A DNA stretch of 64,000 bases from Paraglaciecola hydrolytica (GCF_001565895.1 NZ_LSNE01000003.1:850380-914379), one strand, 5' to 3'. Counted from the first letter of the stretch, positions 33,166-42,963 are shown. Translations and numbers: made by a program. The notes: generated from the sequence alone by a model not told the origin.

Positions 33166-34872
33166 GTGAATGAGCCTAGATTGATGCCACAAACACCCCC
33201 TTGTTTCACCGCTTTTAGTCAGGCTATCGATGGATATAGCCTGCCCGAGTCTTTTACTTTTCCGTTTTATTATCAGCCCCATGCCTTGTGTATATTAGCG
33301 GCTGAAGAACTACAACAAACTTTACTCAAACCTCAACAATGGCAGCATAACTTTGGTTTAGGTGACGATCCTCACCTGATCATTGGCAAGATGTTTGGTG
33401 TGCTTTTGGTGCAAAAGGTCAGTGGTGAAGTGGGTTATCTCGCGGCGTTTTCCGGTAAATTGGCTGAGCAAAACCATCTGGCAGGTTTTGTACCGCCAGT
33501 ATTTGATTTATTGGCTGAAGAGTGTTTTTTCTTAGCAGACCAAGCCGAGATTGTTGAACTGACGGATAAAATCGTCGAACTAGAGCAATGCCCGCAATTT
33601 GTGATGTTGCAAACCCAGTTAAATGCCGACATACAGCAACGAGGCAGTGAAATCGCTGACTACCGTGCAGTGATGATTGAACAGCGTAAGGCACGTAAAA
33701 CCCAGCGTATCGCAGGGCAAAGTCAGCTCGACAGCGCCAAACAAGCCTTGTTAGAGGCTCAACTTGATCAACAAAGTATTGCCGATAAATTGCACTTAAA
33801 AGCCTTGACTGAGCACTGGCAAGGCAAGGTTGAGCAAGCGCAAAGCGCTTTTAATTTGCTTAACGATAAAATCATCAGCTTAAAAACTCAGCGGAAAAAC
33901 TTGTCGGCAGCGTTACAGCAAAAAATATTTGAACAATATCGTTTTTTAAATAGCCAAGGTGCAGAGCAAAGTTTGCAGGCTATTTTTAGCCAAACGTCCC
34001 TGCGTACTCCACCTGCCGGTGCCGGAGAATGTGCCGCGCCTAAGTTATTGCAATATGCCTTTAAACATCAGCTCAAACCTTTAGCCATGGCGGAGTTTTG
34101 GTGGGGGGCTTCGCCTAAGTCTGAAGTACGCCAGCATCAGCATTATTATCCAGCGTGTATGGGTAAGTGCCAGCCCATCCTGGCCCATATGTTAACTGGC
34201 ATGCAAGTCGATGCTAATCCTTTATTGGTGAATCAAGCTGCAGGCAAAACCCTTGAGATCATTTACCAAGACCAAGATATGTTAGTGGTAAACAAGCCCG
34301 CAGAGTTTTTGTCTGTGCCAGGTAAGGATATTCAAGACTCGGTGTATCAGCGGATTAAAACTCAATTTCCTCAGGCCACAGGCTCACTCATTGTGCATCG
34401 TTTGGATATGTCGACCTCGGGCTTGATGGTGATTGCTTTAAATCCAGCAGCCCATAAAAATCTGCAAGGCCAGTTTGTGCAACGTGTGGTGAAAAAATCC
34501 TATGTCGCGATAGTGGCAGGATTAGTGTCAGAAGACTCAGGCACTATTGAACTACCCTTACGCGGTAATTTGTACGATCGCCCCCGTCAGGTGGTATGTC
34601 ATGAACATGGCAAACCTGCCACCACTCATTGGCAGGTAGTGGCACGGGATGAGGCCAAACAACAAACCAAACTGATGTTGCAACCTTATACCGGACGTAC
34701 CCACCAATTACGGGTGCACTGCGCCCATTATTCAGGTTTAAACATGGCCATAGTAGGTGATGATCTTTATGGCACAACTGATAAACGTTTGCATTTGCAC
34801 GCCCAGTGTTTGGCTCTATTTCATCCTGTTAGTCAGCAGTGGCTGGAGTTTGAGGCAAAAGCGGAATTTTAG
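33166..34872 (+). CDS. RluA-family pseudouridine synthase with long N-terminal extension
   Basis: 568 residues, far longer than E. coli RluA (219). The catalytic domain is C-terminal (about 355-565): MLVVNKPAEFLSVPG, then HRLDMSTSGLMVIAL with the catalytic Asp, and PYTGRTHQLRVHC. It isomerises uridine to pseudouridine in 23S rRNA and/or tRNA(32); the exact target is not visible. Residues about 165-265 are Gln/Lys-rich helices that look like a coiled coil, and the first 160 residues have no recognised fold. The GTG start lies immediately after the modF stop; an in-frame ATG at 33184 is an alternative. Confidence 0.87.
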   Translation: MNEPRLMPQTPPCFTAFSQAIDGYSLPESFTFPFYYQPHALCILAAEELQQTLLKPQQWQHNFGLGDDPHLIIGKMFGVLLVQKVSGEVGYLAAFSGKLAEQNHLAGFVPPVFDLLAEECFFLADQAEIVELTDKIVELEQCPQFVMLQTQLNADIQQRGSEIADYRAVMIEQRKARKTQRIAGQSQLDSAKQALLEAQLDQQSIADKLHLKALTEHWQGKVEQAQSAFNLLNDKIISLKTQRKNLSAALQQKIFEQYRFLNSQGAEQSLQAIFSQTSLRTPPAGAGECAAPKLLQYAFKHQLKPLAMAEFWWGASPKSEVRQHQHYYPACMGKCQPILAHMLTGMQVDANPLLVNQAAGKTLEIIYQDQDMLVVNKPAEFLSVPGKDIQDSVYQRIKTQFPQATGSLIVHRLDMSTSGLMVIALNPAAHKNLQGQFVQRVVKKSYVAIVAGLVSEDSGTIELPLRGNLYDRPRQVVCHEHGKPATTHWQVVARDEAKQQTKLMLQPYTGRTHQLRVHCAHYSGLNMAIVGDDLYGTTDKRLHLHAQCLALFHPVSQQWLEFEAKAEF

Positions 34873-34901
34873 AATTTTGCGCAAAAGCTAATGACTTAAC
34901 A

Positions 34902-34943
34902 CCAACCAACACAGAGGCCACCTCAATGGGGGGCCTTGGTTGG
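34902..34943. terminator. nested hairpin between convergent genes
   Basis: CCAACCAA (34902-34909) pairs with TTGGTTGG (34936-34943), and AGGCC/GGCCT pair inside. It lies between the pseudouridine synthase and the convergent hydrolase and is the likely 3' boundary for one or both, without a clear T-run on either strand. Confidence 0.5.
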
Positions 34944-34960
34944 AAATCAAAACAACTTTG

Positions 34961-36424
34961 TTACTGGCTTAATTCAGCAATAATTTTTTTGTTTGTCACC
35001 GGTTTATTGGCAAGAAATTGCTGCATAACCTTAAGCACCTCTGGAGACGACATAAAAAGATTATGCCCAGCATTGACCACCATAACTTGAGTTAATTGAC
35101 TTAAATGTTGAGTGGCTGCTTGCTGCTCTTCAATATAGGTTCTGCCGTCTAAGGTCCCGGTTAATAAGAGTGTTGGTACTGAGTTAACAACAGGCTGGCG
35201 AAATCTTTCACCTAAATCTAATCCATCCACCACATTATTGAGTTGTGGCATAGGAAAATTAAGAAACTCACCCAGTAAAGACGTACTTGCCTGAGTTGTT
35301 ACTAATGTCAGTCGTTTATCACTAATGCCGGATGCCACGTCCATGGCAAAGGGCATTAAGTCAAAACTAATAGCCTCATTATTGAACATGCCACGTTTTA
35401 AGAGTTCGATAGCCACATCGGTATTATCACTATCGAGACTGCTATAGAGATCAAGCAAAACAAATAGATTCTGATTAGGATCAGCAATCATCATGGATGC
35501 CAGCATTTGCAAATGGGTTTTTTGTAATAAAAAATCGATTACCTGCCCATCTCGCTGAGGGATTGCCAATTTTATAGGCTTGACATCCAATTTGCTGTGC
35601 ACACGTTTAATAAGCGCAATGATATCGGGGTATTGAGTGTGCATCTCAGGATTATGATCGATCACGGCCTGCACGCGGCTAAAATAGCTGTCTGTTTGTG
35701 CTGGCAGTTTAACTGTTTGATCAAGCCCTTCTGCACTGGCGATAATCACTTTATCAATCCGTTCAGGTATCAGGTCAATGGCGGCCAAGGCTAAATGGCT
35801 ACCATAGGAAATACCCCACAATGTCATTTTTTGCGCTTTAAGATGTAAACGTAAGGCGTCAAGGTCTAAGGCGTTTTGCACTGTTGTATAGCCTAAAACA
35901 TCTATGTTTTTGCCCTGCCAGAACACAACACACTCTTTAGCGGCTAAGCGATAACGCCTAGTCATTTCTTGGTTAGTGAGTGCTTCATCCACAGGAAGAT
36001 ACTGTGCTGAGCTGCATTTGGATTGTATTTCAGAGATACCAGTGCCACGTTGATCTAGCGCAATCACATCGCCAAACTGCCTGAGTGCCATAAATAATGG
36101 AAAACGTCGCCACTTTGCTGTGCCTATGCCCGAGCCTCCTGGTCCCCCTGCGAGGTAAATAATGGGCGAACCAACTACACCAGCGGCGGCAGGAAAGCGA
36201 ACATAGCCTAGTTTGATAGTTCGACTGTTGGTTTTATTACGATTTTCTGGCACCTCAAAAAAACCTTGATATGCCTCTGTCGTTTGACCATCATTGGCGA
36301 CAAATTCGATGGCTGTTTCGTTGGCGTAACTTTCATCATGGCCTTGCTTAAATTCACTTTGAGCATAAAGCCAAGAAGTTTGTAGCAGAAACAAGATGGA
36401 GCAGATTGAAATAATTTTTTGCAT
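34961..36424 (-). CDS. exported alpha/beta hydrolase, S33 peptidase-like (TAP/prolyl aminopeptidase group)
   Basis: 487 residues with a signal peptide (MQKIISICSILFLLQTSWLYAQ region). The fold's elements are present: GGPGGSGI for the oxyanion hole, the nucleophile elbow GISYGSH, Asp in LLTGTLDGRTY and His in VNAGHNLFM, i.e. a Ser-Asp-His triad. Length and the GGPGGSG motif fit the tripeptidyl-aminopeptidase/proline iminopeptidase-like secreted hydrolases; the substrate is not determined. I chose ATG 36424 because GGAG lies nine bases upstream and the signal peptide starts there, rather than ATG 36448. Divergent from the LytTR regulator. Confidence 0.83.
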   Translation of the reverse strand: MQKIISICSILFLLQTSWLYAQSEFKQGHDESYANETAIEFVANDGQTTEAYQGFFEVPENRNKTNSRTIKLGYVRFPAAAGVVGSPIIYLAGGPGGSGIGTAKWRRFPLFMALRQFGDVIALDQRGTGISEIQSKCSSAQYLPVDEALTNQEMTRRYRLAAKECVVFWQGKNIDVLGYTTVQNALDLDALRLHLKAQKMTLWGISYGSHLALAAIDLIPERIDKVIIASAEGLDQTVKLPAQTDSYFSRVQAVIDHNPEMHTQYPDIIALIKRVHSKLDVKPIKLAIPQRDGQVIDFLLQKTHLQMLASMMIADPNQNLFVLLDLYSSLDSDNTDVAIELLKRGMFNNEAISFDLMPFAMDVASGISDKRLTLVTTQASTSLLGEFLNFPMPQLNNVVDGLDLGERFRQPVVNSVPTLLLTGTLDGRTYIEEQQAATQHLSQLTQVMVVNAGHNLFMSSPEVLKVMQQFLANKPVTNKKIIAELSQ

Positions 36425-36497
36425 AGTTGATATCTCCGAATTAAACACAGCCTATTACATCCCTAATTACATCAACGCGGGGAGTGACTTTCGTTGT

Positions 36498-38108
36498 ATG
36501 GGAGGTAATTTTCCTAACAAATCCATAAGCGGTTGTATAAATCAGGTGAACGGTATCTTGTTGTCAGTAGCAAAAAACAAAGTGCAAACTATCCTTAGCC
36601 AGTTTTGTTTAACTGTCTTTATGTTAGTGATAATCACTGTGCTTAGTTATGCCAAGGCAGAAACGATACGCTCGCTGACTTCTATGCCCATGCAAGTTTG
36701 TAACGCAGCCCATGTTGCTAGTGAGGACAGGGTGAACTTAACCCACTGTCAGCCAATTCACTTTTATGACATTGATCCCCAAGGTAAAGAGCTATGGATA
36801 CAAGTCGCTCTTAGCCTTGAGCCCGAATTTTTACAGAACAATCAACCATTAGGTTTATATCTTTCTGCTAAAACAGCGAGTCGTGTGTATTTCAATGGTG
36901 TGTTGGTCGGTGAAAACGGCAAGCCAGCTGCAACAGCTCGTGACGAAATAGCAGGCAAAATGGATAGCGTGTTTTATTTGCCTACCTCCTTATTCCAAGC
37001 AACAGATAATCAACTTAGTATTCATATGTCTTCCCACCATGGTTACTTATCACTCAAGCACCCATTACACTTTATAGGTCTGGCACCTTACGGTGCTGCT
37101 AATCGATTTTTCCAGCAATACAGCCAGTTTAGCTTAATGTTGCTGGGTATGTTTATCCTCAGTGTTATTTATTATTTAGCCTTATGTGTTAACCCTCAGC
37201 TTCGCAAAAATGCCTTTATCTTTTTATTAATGTCGCTCTTTGCTGGATGCCAGCTGTTGGCTGAGATAAGCCGAAAACTAACCCTCTATAGCTATCCGGA
37301 TCAAGACCTCAGATTATTAGCTATTAGCGGATTTTCCCTTGGTTTTGGTTTGTGTTTATTAATTTTTATCTGCCGTAAATTTGCCAGCCAACAAGCCTTG
37401 CATTGGGTTTATAGCGGCATCTTACTCACCCTTATCGCCCTTTTTATGGTGCCTGGCTTTGATGCAAAAACGGCAGTGGCTACCCTTGTACCTGTGTTGG
37501 TTTGTATTATTTTGCTTGGCCTACGTTTAAAGCAGCAATACGAGTCTAGGATTGCAGGTTATCTTGTGGTTTTTATTTTATTTTTATTAACCATTGTCGC
37601 AACGTTCAGTTATTTCCATGAGCTACCTTTTTATTGTCTGGTGGCTGGATTATTAAGTTACTTGTTTGTGCAGCAAGCTCGTGAATATTCAAGGGAGCAA
37701 CAAAACAATCAGCGAGAGCAGCTATTGCGCACAAAATTAGAATACAAAATAGCGCAAAGTCAGCAACAAACTTCGCCCAGCACTCTCTCTATTAGTAATG
37801 CAGGTGCAATTGAGCGGATATCTACGGCAGATATTTTGTATTGTCAGGCTGCCGGAGATTATGTTGAGTTACATTGTGCTAACCGCCGTATGATTCTTTT
37901 CACCGGCAGTCTTAAAATACTGGAAGAACAGTTACCTGCGACCTTCATTCGGGTGCACCGTTCTTACTTGGTTAATCTAGATCAGGTTAAATCCCTTAAA
38001 AATGATGCAGGGAAAGGCAAACTTATTTTGCAAAATGGTGGTGATGTACCTGTCAGTCGACGTATGCTGCCTTCCGTCAGAGAGTCATTGACTCAGGACT
38101 CACAATAA
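36498..38108 (+). CDS. membrane-bound LytTR transcriptional regulator
   Basis: 536 residues from ATG 36498. A hydrophobic signal-like segment ends SYAKA near residue 55, then a periplasmic domain of about 160 residues (beta-rich, ASRVYFNGVLVGENG), then seven hydrophobic segments, a short coiled linker (REQLLRTKLEYKIAQSQQQ) and a C-terminal LytTR DNA-binding domain: DILYCQAAGDYVELHC ... FIRVHRSYLVNL ... VPVSRRML. This resembles 7TM-DISM sensors fused directly to a DNA-binding output, so it may convert an extracellular signal to transcription in one protein. The start is uncertain: ATG 36396 overlaps the divergent hydrolase start, and GTG 36546 is also possible. The hydrolase is a plausible target. 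Confidence 0.8.
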   Translation: MGGNFPNKSISGCINQVNGILLSVAKNKVQTILSQFCLTVFMLVIITVLSYAKAETIRSLTSMPMQVCNAAHVASEDRVNLTHCQPIHFYDIDPQGKELWIQVALSLEPEFLQNNQPLGLYLSAKTASRVYFNGVLVGENGKPAATARDEIAGKMDSVFYLPTSLFQATDNQLSIHMSSHHGYLSLKHPLHFIGLAPYGAANRFFQQYSQFSLMLLGMFILSVIYYLALCVNPQLRKNAFIFLLMSLFAGCQLLAEISRKLTLYSYPDQDLRLLAISGFSLGFGLCLLIFICRKFASQQALHWVYSGILLTLIALFMVPGFDAKTAVATLVPVLVCIILLGLRLKQQYESRIAGYLVVFILFLLTIVATFSYFHELPFYCLVAGLLSYLFVQQAREYSREQQNNQREQLLRTKLEYKIAQSQQQTSPSTLSISNAGAIERISTADILYCQAAGDYVELHCANRRMILFTGSLKILEEQLPATFIRVHRSYLVNLDQVKSLKNDAGKGKLILQNGGDVPVSRRMLPSVRESLTQDSQ

Positions 38109-38175
38109 AACGGCTGTTTTGCGTGAAAAAGCGTTGTAGTATTGGTGCAGATTAGGCAGCGTAAAAGGAAGCATT

Positions 38176-40044
38176 ATGGCTTACGATTTTGGCTCACAGA
38201 CGCTAGGAATTAAAAATCCCTTTAAGTTCGACGGTACCATTAAAACCCTAGCCGGGATTTTAATTTGTTTATTAGCTCTGATTCCTTTATTGCATGTGTC
38301 AGGTGCTTTGCAAACCAGCAAGATCCTCGGTTGGGGTAATGCCATCGTTGGTTTAATTTTGTTGGTTAGTGGGGTGCGGCATACTGCTCAAGGTTTGTTT
38401 CAGCTCTTCCGCTTTTTTGTCGGCCGCTCGGTACCTACGTCTTTAGCCTTTAATCTGTCGAGTAGTGAAAACGAAAACGCCAGACTAGAACAGCAAAACA
38501 ATGCGCTAATGTATGACTCCGCCGGTTTGCACTCCATGTTAATGGGTCGCAAAAACACCACCTTTTTAGAGCCCAAAGGCTGGTTGGCACGTCTGATCCA
38601 TTCGGTATTTCCAAAACTCACTTTTTTACCTTATCCCTTTCGTCACCTAGCGCAAGAATTGGCATCAATGGTAGTTAATGTGCTGGCAGCTTTAGTGGCC
38701 TATATCATTGCTTATTTTGTCGTGGCAACGGGCTTAGCAGGTAAAATGGCGCAAGAGCTGGCTATGCCGGTGCTGTCTGTTTGTTTGTTATTTTATTTGT
38801 TGTTGGCGTGGCGCAGTGCTACTGCCGCAATGCGAAGCAATACCAGTTCGTTACAAAGTGAAAAAGGCATTTCGTTTGCGGTATTAATTGGTGCGGCGAT
38901 TATAATACCTGTGATTGCCGGTTTGTATCTGGATGAATGGTTAGATTTGTCTGCTTCACAATTAGAATCTGTGTCTAAGATTATCGACGTTTTTGGCGCA
39001 TGGACTAACTTGGCTATTTTGTTGCTAACTATCTTGGTTATTGTGTTTGCCACAGTGCCTTTGTTAATCAAACGCATGCAAAAAGTCACTCCGCAGACTG
39101 AGGTCAGCGAATTTCGTGAAAACCTGCAAGAGTCAGTACATCCGGATGAGTTGTTTATCAATATCGAAAATATCGTCTTGGCTAATCGCCGCGTACGTGA
39201 AGTGCCCAATCGTATTTATCGCGCTTTAGAGCCTAAACTCAAAGAGCAGGTGGATGGAAAGGGCAGTTTTAACGGAGAGTTTATTATTGAAACTCAACCT
39301 GAATTAGCCGACGAGAGTTTTGCCACCCCCCTGCCCCTTAAAAAAACCTTAAGTTTATTAAGCCAAGCCGCGTTTGTTGTTGGCGCCGTATTGTTTTACT
39401 TTTTTGCTAGCCAAGTGGTGGATTTTATTATTCATTATTCAGCCTTGCCTGAGGGCTTTTCAATGGCCTCTTTTGAAGGGGTAACGGATAAATTGAGCAC
39501 GGTACTCACCCTGTTTTTTGCTTGGGTGACAGTGGCCATTGGCGCCAATGTAATGCAAGTTGCTGCCCGTTATTTTTGGGGTGAAATCCACTTTTCATCT
39601 TTATTAATGTTTATGAAAGCCGAAGGTACATTTACCGAATCCAAATTTTCTACCGGCATGTCAATTCACGACAGCACGCGATCTGAAAACGTCTTGGTGC
39701 GCAGCAGTATCACTCCTTGGATCATTACCACTCGCTTGAATACCTCTATTTTTGCAGACAGCGGTATGAATAATCTTGAGTCGCCACGGTTTATTATGGG
39801 CATGAACAAAAATGACAGTGAACTTGCTGGCATTGTTGGTGAGATCAAAGCTTTCTTAAAAGGTCGCGAATCCATTGCCTCACTCACCAATGAAAAAGAC
39901 TTAGAAAATGCTGCGCAGATTTATCAGGTTAACGAACAAACTCGCTCGCAGCCAAAACCCGTTGACAGCGAAGAGCAGAAAAAATTGAGTCAGGATGACC
40001 AAGCTGCGGGTTTTTTAAGGCAAAATCCACCTGAACCAGACTAG
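38176..40044 (+). CDS. large multi-TM membrane protein, unknown function
   Basis: 622 residues. Hydrophobic segments lie at about 25-45, 52-70, 160-182, 190-212, 230-250, 272-293, 395-415 and 448-470, with a polar, probably cytoplasmic stretch at 300-385 (VLANRRVREVPNRIYRALEPKLKEQ) and a C-terminal soluble region of about 150 residues that ends in a charged QPKPVDSEEQKKLSQDDQAAG tail. I do not recognise the family and see no catalytic motif. It starts 67 bp after the LytTR gene on the same strand and could be regulated with it. It may be a scaffold or transport-associated protein; that is speculation. Confidence 0.75.
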   Translation: MAYDFGSQTLGIKNPFKFDGTIKTLAGILICLLALIPLLHVSGALQTSKILGWGNAIVGLILLVSGVRHTAQGLFQLFRFFVGRSVPTSLAFNLSSSENENARLEQQNNALMYDSAGLHSMLMGRKNTTFLEPKGWLARLIHSVFPKLTFLPYPFRHLAQELASMVVNVLAALVAYIIAYFVVATGLAGKMAQELAMPVLSVCLLFYLLLAWRSATAAMRSNTSSLQSEKGISFAVLIGAAIIIPVIAGLYLDEWLDLSASQLESVSKIIDVFGAWTNLAILLLTILVIVFATVPLLIKRMQKVTPQTEVSEFRENLQESVHPDELFINIENIVLANRRVREVPNRIYRALEPKLKEQVDGKGSFNGEFIIETQPELADESFATPLPLKKTLSLLSQAAFVVGAVLFYFFASQVVDFIIHYSALPEGFSMASFEGVTDKLSTVLTLFFAWVTVAIGANVMQVAARYFWGEIHFSSLLMFMKAEGTFTESKFSTGMSIHDSTRSENVLVRSSITPWIITTRLNTSIFADSGMNNLESPRFIMGMNKNDSELAGIVGEIKAFLKGRESIASLTNEKDLENAAQIYQVNEQTRSQPKPVDSEEQKKLSQDDQAAGFLRQNPPEPD

Positions 40045-40090
40045 GTCTGTTGTACACTTCTTATCGATGGATTATTAAATTGATCTACAC

Positions 40091-42013
40091 ATGAGACATG
40101 GAGAAATTGACATTAATTTAATTGGCGAACAACAACCACTTGAACGAAATACTAGTTATTTTCGTGCAAAAAGGTTAATTCAAATCTTTTTTGCTGTTGA
40201 GATTGTGCTGATTATTGCCTCAATTCAGCGATTTTTTGTGGGCAGTGCCACTTTAAGTTTAATTTTACTAACCGTTGCCCTATTTCTGTCACCCATTTAT
40301 TTTTTAGCCAAAAAGAACCACGCGGTATTGGGCGGCAATTTACTCGCTACAACCTTAACCATCACCTGCCTCTTTTTTATGTGGGTATCAGAAGGTCCGC
40401 GGGATGAAGTTGTTTTAGCTCTGCCATTAATACTGACTTTTTCAATTCTACTCGGTAGTTTAAGGGTTTTTGTAACGCTGTTAGTTTTCATCATTATCAA
40501 CCTACTAACATTGAGTTATCTAAATGAAGTTGGTTATATAACCAATATTGTACGTAGCAATACGGTTAATTCAGCGCTGTTAATCGTCATTTTACTGCTA
40601 CTAACCTCTTTTACCGTTTGGTTAATTTCCAAAGACTTGTTACAAACCTTATTGAGCTTAGATAAGGAGAATAAACGTGTTCTTCAATCACAACGCGAAA
40701 TCGAAAAATTAGTACATTATGACTCACTGACGGGTTTACCCAATCGAGTGCTGGCCAAACTACGTTTTGAGTACGCTATTAAATTAATGCAACGCAACAA
40801 CAAAAAGATCTGCTTGATGTTTGTCGATTTAGATGATTTTAAAAACATCAATGACACCTTAGGCCATCAAATCGGTGATAAATATCTTGTTGAATTAGCT
40901 AAAAATATGACTAAAACAGGCCGCCAATCCGATGTGGTTTGTCGATTGGGGGGAGATGAGTTTTTATTAATATTACCTGAAGTCGAAGATCATCCTAGTG
41001 CCGTCAGTGTCGCGCAAAAAATACTGAGCTGTGTAAACCAAACACTTAATATTAACGGTGATGATATTTCGAGTACTTGTTCAATTGGTTTAGCCTTCGC
41101 TCCAGAACATGGCGTGACCTTTGACGAATTATGTCAAAAAGCCGATATGGCCATGTACCAAAGTAAACGCAAAGGTAAAAATGAATTTAGTGTTTTTAAT
41201 GAAGAACTCAAAGCATCTCATACAGAGTCTCTAGCCCTGATTGCCGATATGCGCCAAGCCATCACTTTAGGCCAATTAGAGATCTATTATCAGCCACAAA
41301 TAAACATACAAACTAACACCCTAGTTGCTGCTGAAGCGCTATTAAGATGGAATCACCCCACACTCGGCCAAGTCTCGCCCGTCACCTTTATTCCCTTGGC
41401 AGAAAGTAGTGGGCAGATTATTAATATTGGCGAATGGGTTATTAACAATGTGGTGAAACAAATAGCAAGCTGGCGCCATTCTTTAGCGCAAGATTTTCGA
41501 GTGGCGATTAATATTTCTCCCTTGCAAGTAAGGCGCGGAACCCTATGTTCTTTTTTGACTCGTGCTCTGGCTGAATCAAATTTAACGGGTGACTGCCTTG
41601 AACTTGAGTTTACTGAGTCCTTGTTGATTGATAATCCTAAAGCGGTAATGGAGGAACTAACAACTATCAAAGCCGCGGGCACTTCTTTATCTATTGATGA
41701 TTTTGGCACAGGTTATTCGAGTCTGAGTTATTTGCAAAATTTGGATATTGAGTCCTTAAAGATCGATCGCTCTTTTGTAAGTCACATGACAACTAACGAT
41801 AAAAACCTCGGGATCGTGAAGGCTATCATTCAAATGTCGAAGGAACTCAAGCTGGTTACTGTCGCCGAAGGGGTAGAAGATTTGGCCACACTACAATTGT
41901 TAGCTCAACTCGGTTGTGATTTTGGCCAAGGATACTTTTGGTCTAAACCTTTACCCGCCAATGACTTTGAAGTTTATGTCTTGGACTACGCCAAAAATGC
42001 CAAGCTCAATTAA
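40091..42013 (+). CDS. membrane GGDEF-EAL protein (c-di-GMP turnover)
   Basis: 640 residues. About six membrane segments (35-190) form an N-terminal sensor without periplasmic insert. The GGDEF domain (about 215-380) has YDSLTGLPNR and an intact RLGGDEFLL near 286-294. The EAL domain (about 395-635) keeps AAEALLRW, the substrate-binding N-I-S-P, ELEFTESLL, DDFGTGYSSLSYL and EGVED, so both synthesis and breakdown of c-di-GMP are possible. Which activity dominates cannot be decided from sequence. A palindromic repeat element starts 6 bp after the stop. Confidence 0.93.
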   Translation: MRHGEIDINLIGEQQPLERNTSYFRAKRLIQIFFAVEIVLIIASIQRFFVGSATLSLILLTVALFLSPIYFLAKKNHAVLGGNLLATTLTITCLFFMWVSEGPRDEVVLALPLILTFSILLGSLRVFVTLLVFIIINLLTLSYLNEVGYITNIVRSNTVNSALLIVILLLLTSFTVWLISKDLLQTLLSLDKENKRVLQSQREIEKLVHYDSLTGLPNRVLAKLRFEYAIKLMQRNNKKICLMFVDLDDFKNINDTLGHQIGDKYLVELAKNMTKTGRQSDVVCRLGGDEFLLILPEVEDHPSAVSVAQKILSCVNQTLNINGDDISSTCSIGLAFAPEHGVTFDELCQKADMAMYQSKRKGKNEFSVFNEELKASHTESLALIADMRQAITLGQLEIYYQPQINIQTNTLVAAEALLRWNHPTLGQVSPVTFIPLAESSGQIINIGEWVINNVVKQIASWRHSLAQDFRVAINISPLQVRRGTLCSFLTRALAESNLTGDCLELEFTESLLIDNPKAVMEELTTIKAAGTSLSIDDFGTGYSSLSYLQNLDIESLKIDRSFVSHMTTNDKNLGIVKAIIQMSKELKLVTVAEGVEDLATLQLLAQLGCDFGQGYFWSKPLPANDFEVYVLDYAKNAKLN

Positions 42014-42018
42014 CAAGA

Positions 42019-42069
42019 TATATACCCAAGCAACCTGAAGATGCAGGATTCAGTGGGTTTGGGTATATA
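42019..42069. repeat. palindromic intergenic element, copy 1
   Basis: TATATACCCAA (42019-42029) and TTGGGTATATA (42059-42069) are perfect inverted ends. Between them CAACCTGAAGATGC and GATTCAGTGGG match copy 2 at 48913-48952 in reverse orientation. It lies between the convergent ends of the GGDEF-EAL gene and the GH43 pseudogene. Confidence 0.85.
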
Positions 42070-42076
42070 CCCATCC

Positions 42077-42959
42077 TTAGATCGCGCGGTAGCTAAAATT
42101 ACTGAGTATTACCTTACCTTTGCCTGCGCAGTAAATAGCAATCTTAAGACTCAAAAAGCCACCAAATACATTGTGATTCATGCCCGACACTTCCATTCGA
42201 GTTGGGTGGCGTTGCCAGCTTTTGCCCTTATCCACTGAATATTCATAAGTAACTACGTGATTATCATTGATAAGACGCAAACGGATGTCACGTACCGGCA
42301 TGCCCATACGCGCCCATTGTTGTTCTTCGGCATATTGAAAAGATTTAAGTACCTTGCCATCAGCCCCAAAACCCACAAAGGCTTTGTGATTATAAAAAAG
42401 CAATAAACCGGCTTCGGCCTCAGCGCTTAAACTCAGACTGATTTCAACTTGATAAGATCTATCGACAGCCACACAAGTGATGGGTGAGGAATCTGCCGGA
42501 GATTGACCGCTTGCCTCTAAGATTAATTGTGTGTTTGCGAAGCTGACCCGCGCCATGTCAATGGGGCCGGGATTATGAAAACACCACTGATTGCCAAAGC
42601 GGTTGTGGGAAAAATCGTCTGACAAGGCCATGCCAGACTGATTTCCCACAGATGACGTAGGTTTAGCTATAGGAGTCGATAATTTGCCACCCATGGCTTT
42701 AAACCAACCGTCTTGTGTCCATTCTATCGGTTCGAGCAGGGTTTGCCGACCGAGTGTGCGAAAGCCATTTTCATAGGCATGATAGATCATCCACCAATCC
42801 CCTTGTGGCCCCTCAACTAATGTTGCATGACCTCTTGACCACCAAGGTTCATCTGCCGATTGTGTTCTTACTAAGGGGTGGTGCAGCGAGTAGCGACAGT
42901 GGAGAGATCGCCACACCTGCCATGCAAGCCTTAAATATAGAACGTCTGGTGGTGTTCAT
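42077..42959 (-). pseudogene. GH43 glycoside hydrolase, internally deleted and frameshifted
   Basis: The minus strand starts with ATG 42959, encoding a twin-arginine-type signal (TRRSIFKACMAG, then SPLSLLAAPP) that meets a stop at 42849-42851. In another frame the sequence continues as the C-terminal half of a GH43 beta-xylosidase-like enzyme: VRTQSADEPWWSRGHATLVE, WWMIYHAYENGFRTLGRQTL, then a GH43_C2-type beta-sandwich domain ending ILSNFSYRAI. The two parts meet around 42880-42890. The first four blades of the propeller, with all three catalytic acids, are missing, an estimated 250 residues or more. The residual gene cannot be a functional glycosidase. It starts 4 bp after the upstream hotdog gene without a visible ribosome-binding site. 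Confidence 0.8.
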
Positions 42960-42963
42960 GTGT

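Noticed and set aside
42041-42238. Plus-strand 65-codon frame starting in the palindromic repeat
   Set aside because: It lies within repeat copy 1 and is antisense to the GH43 remnant.
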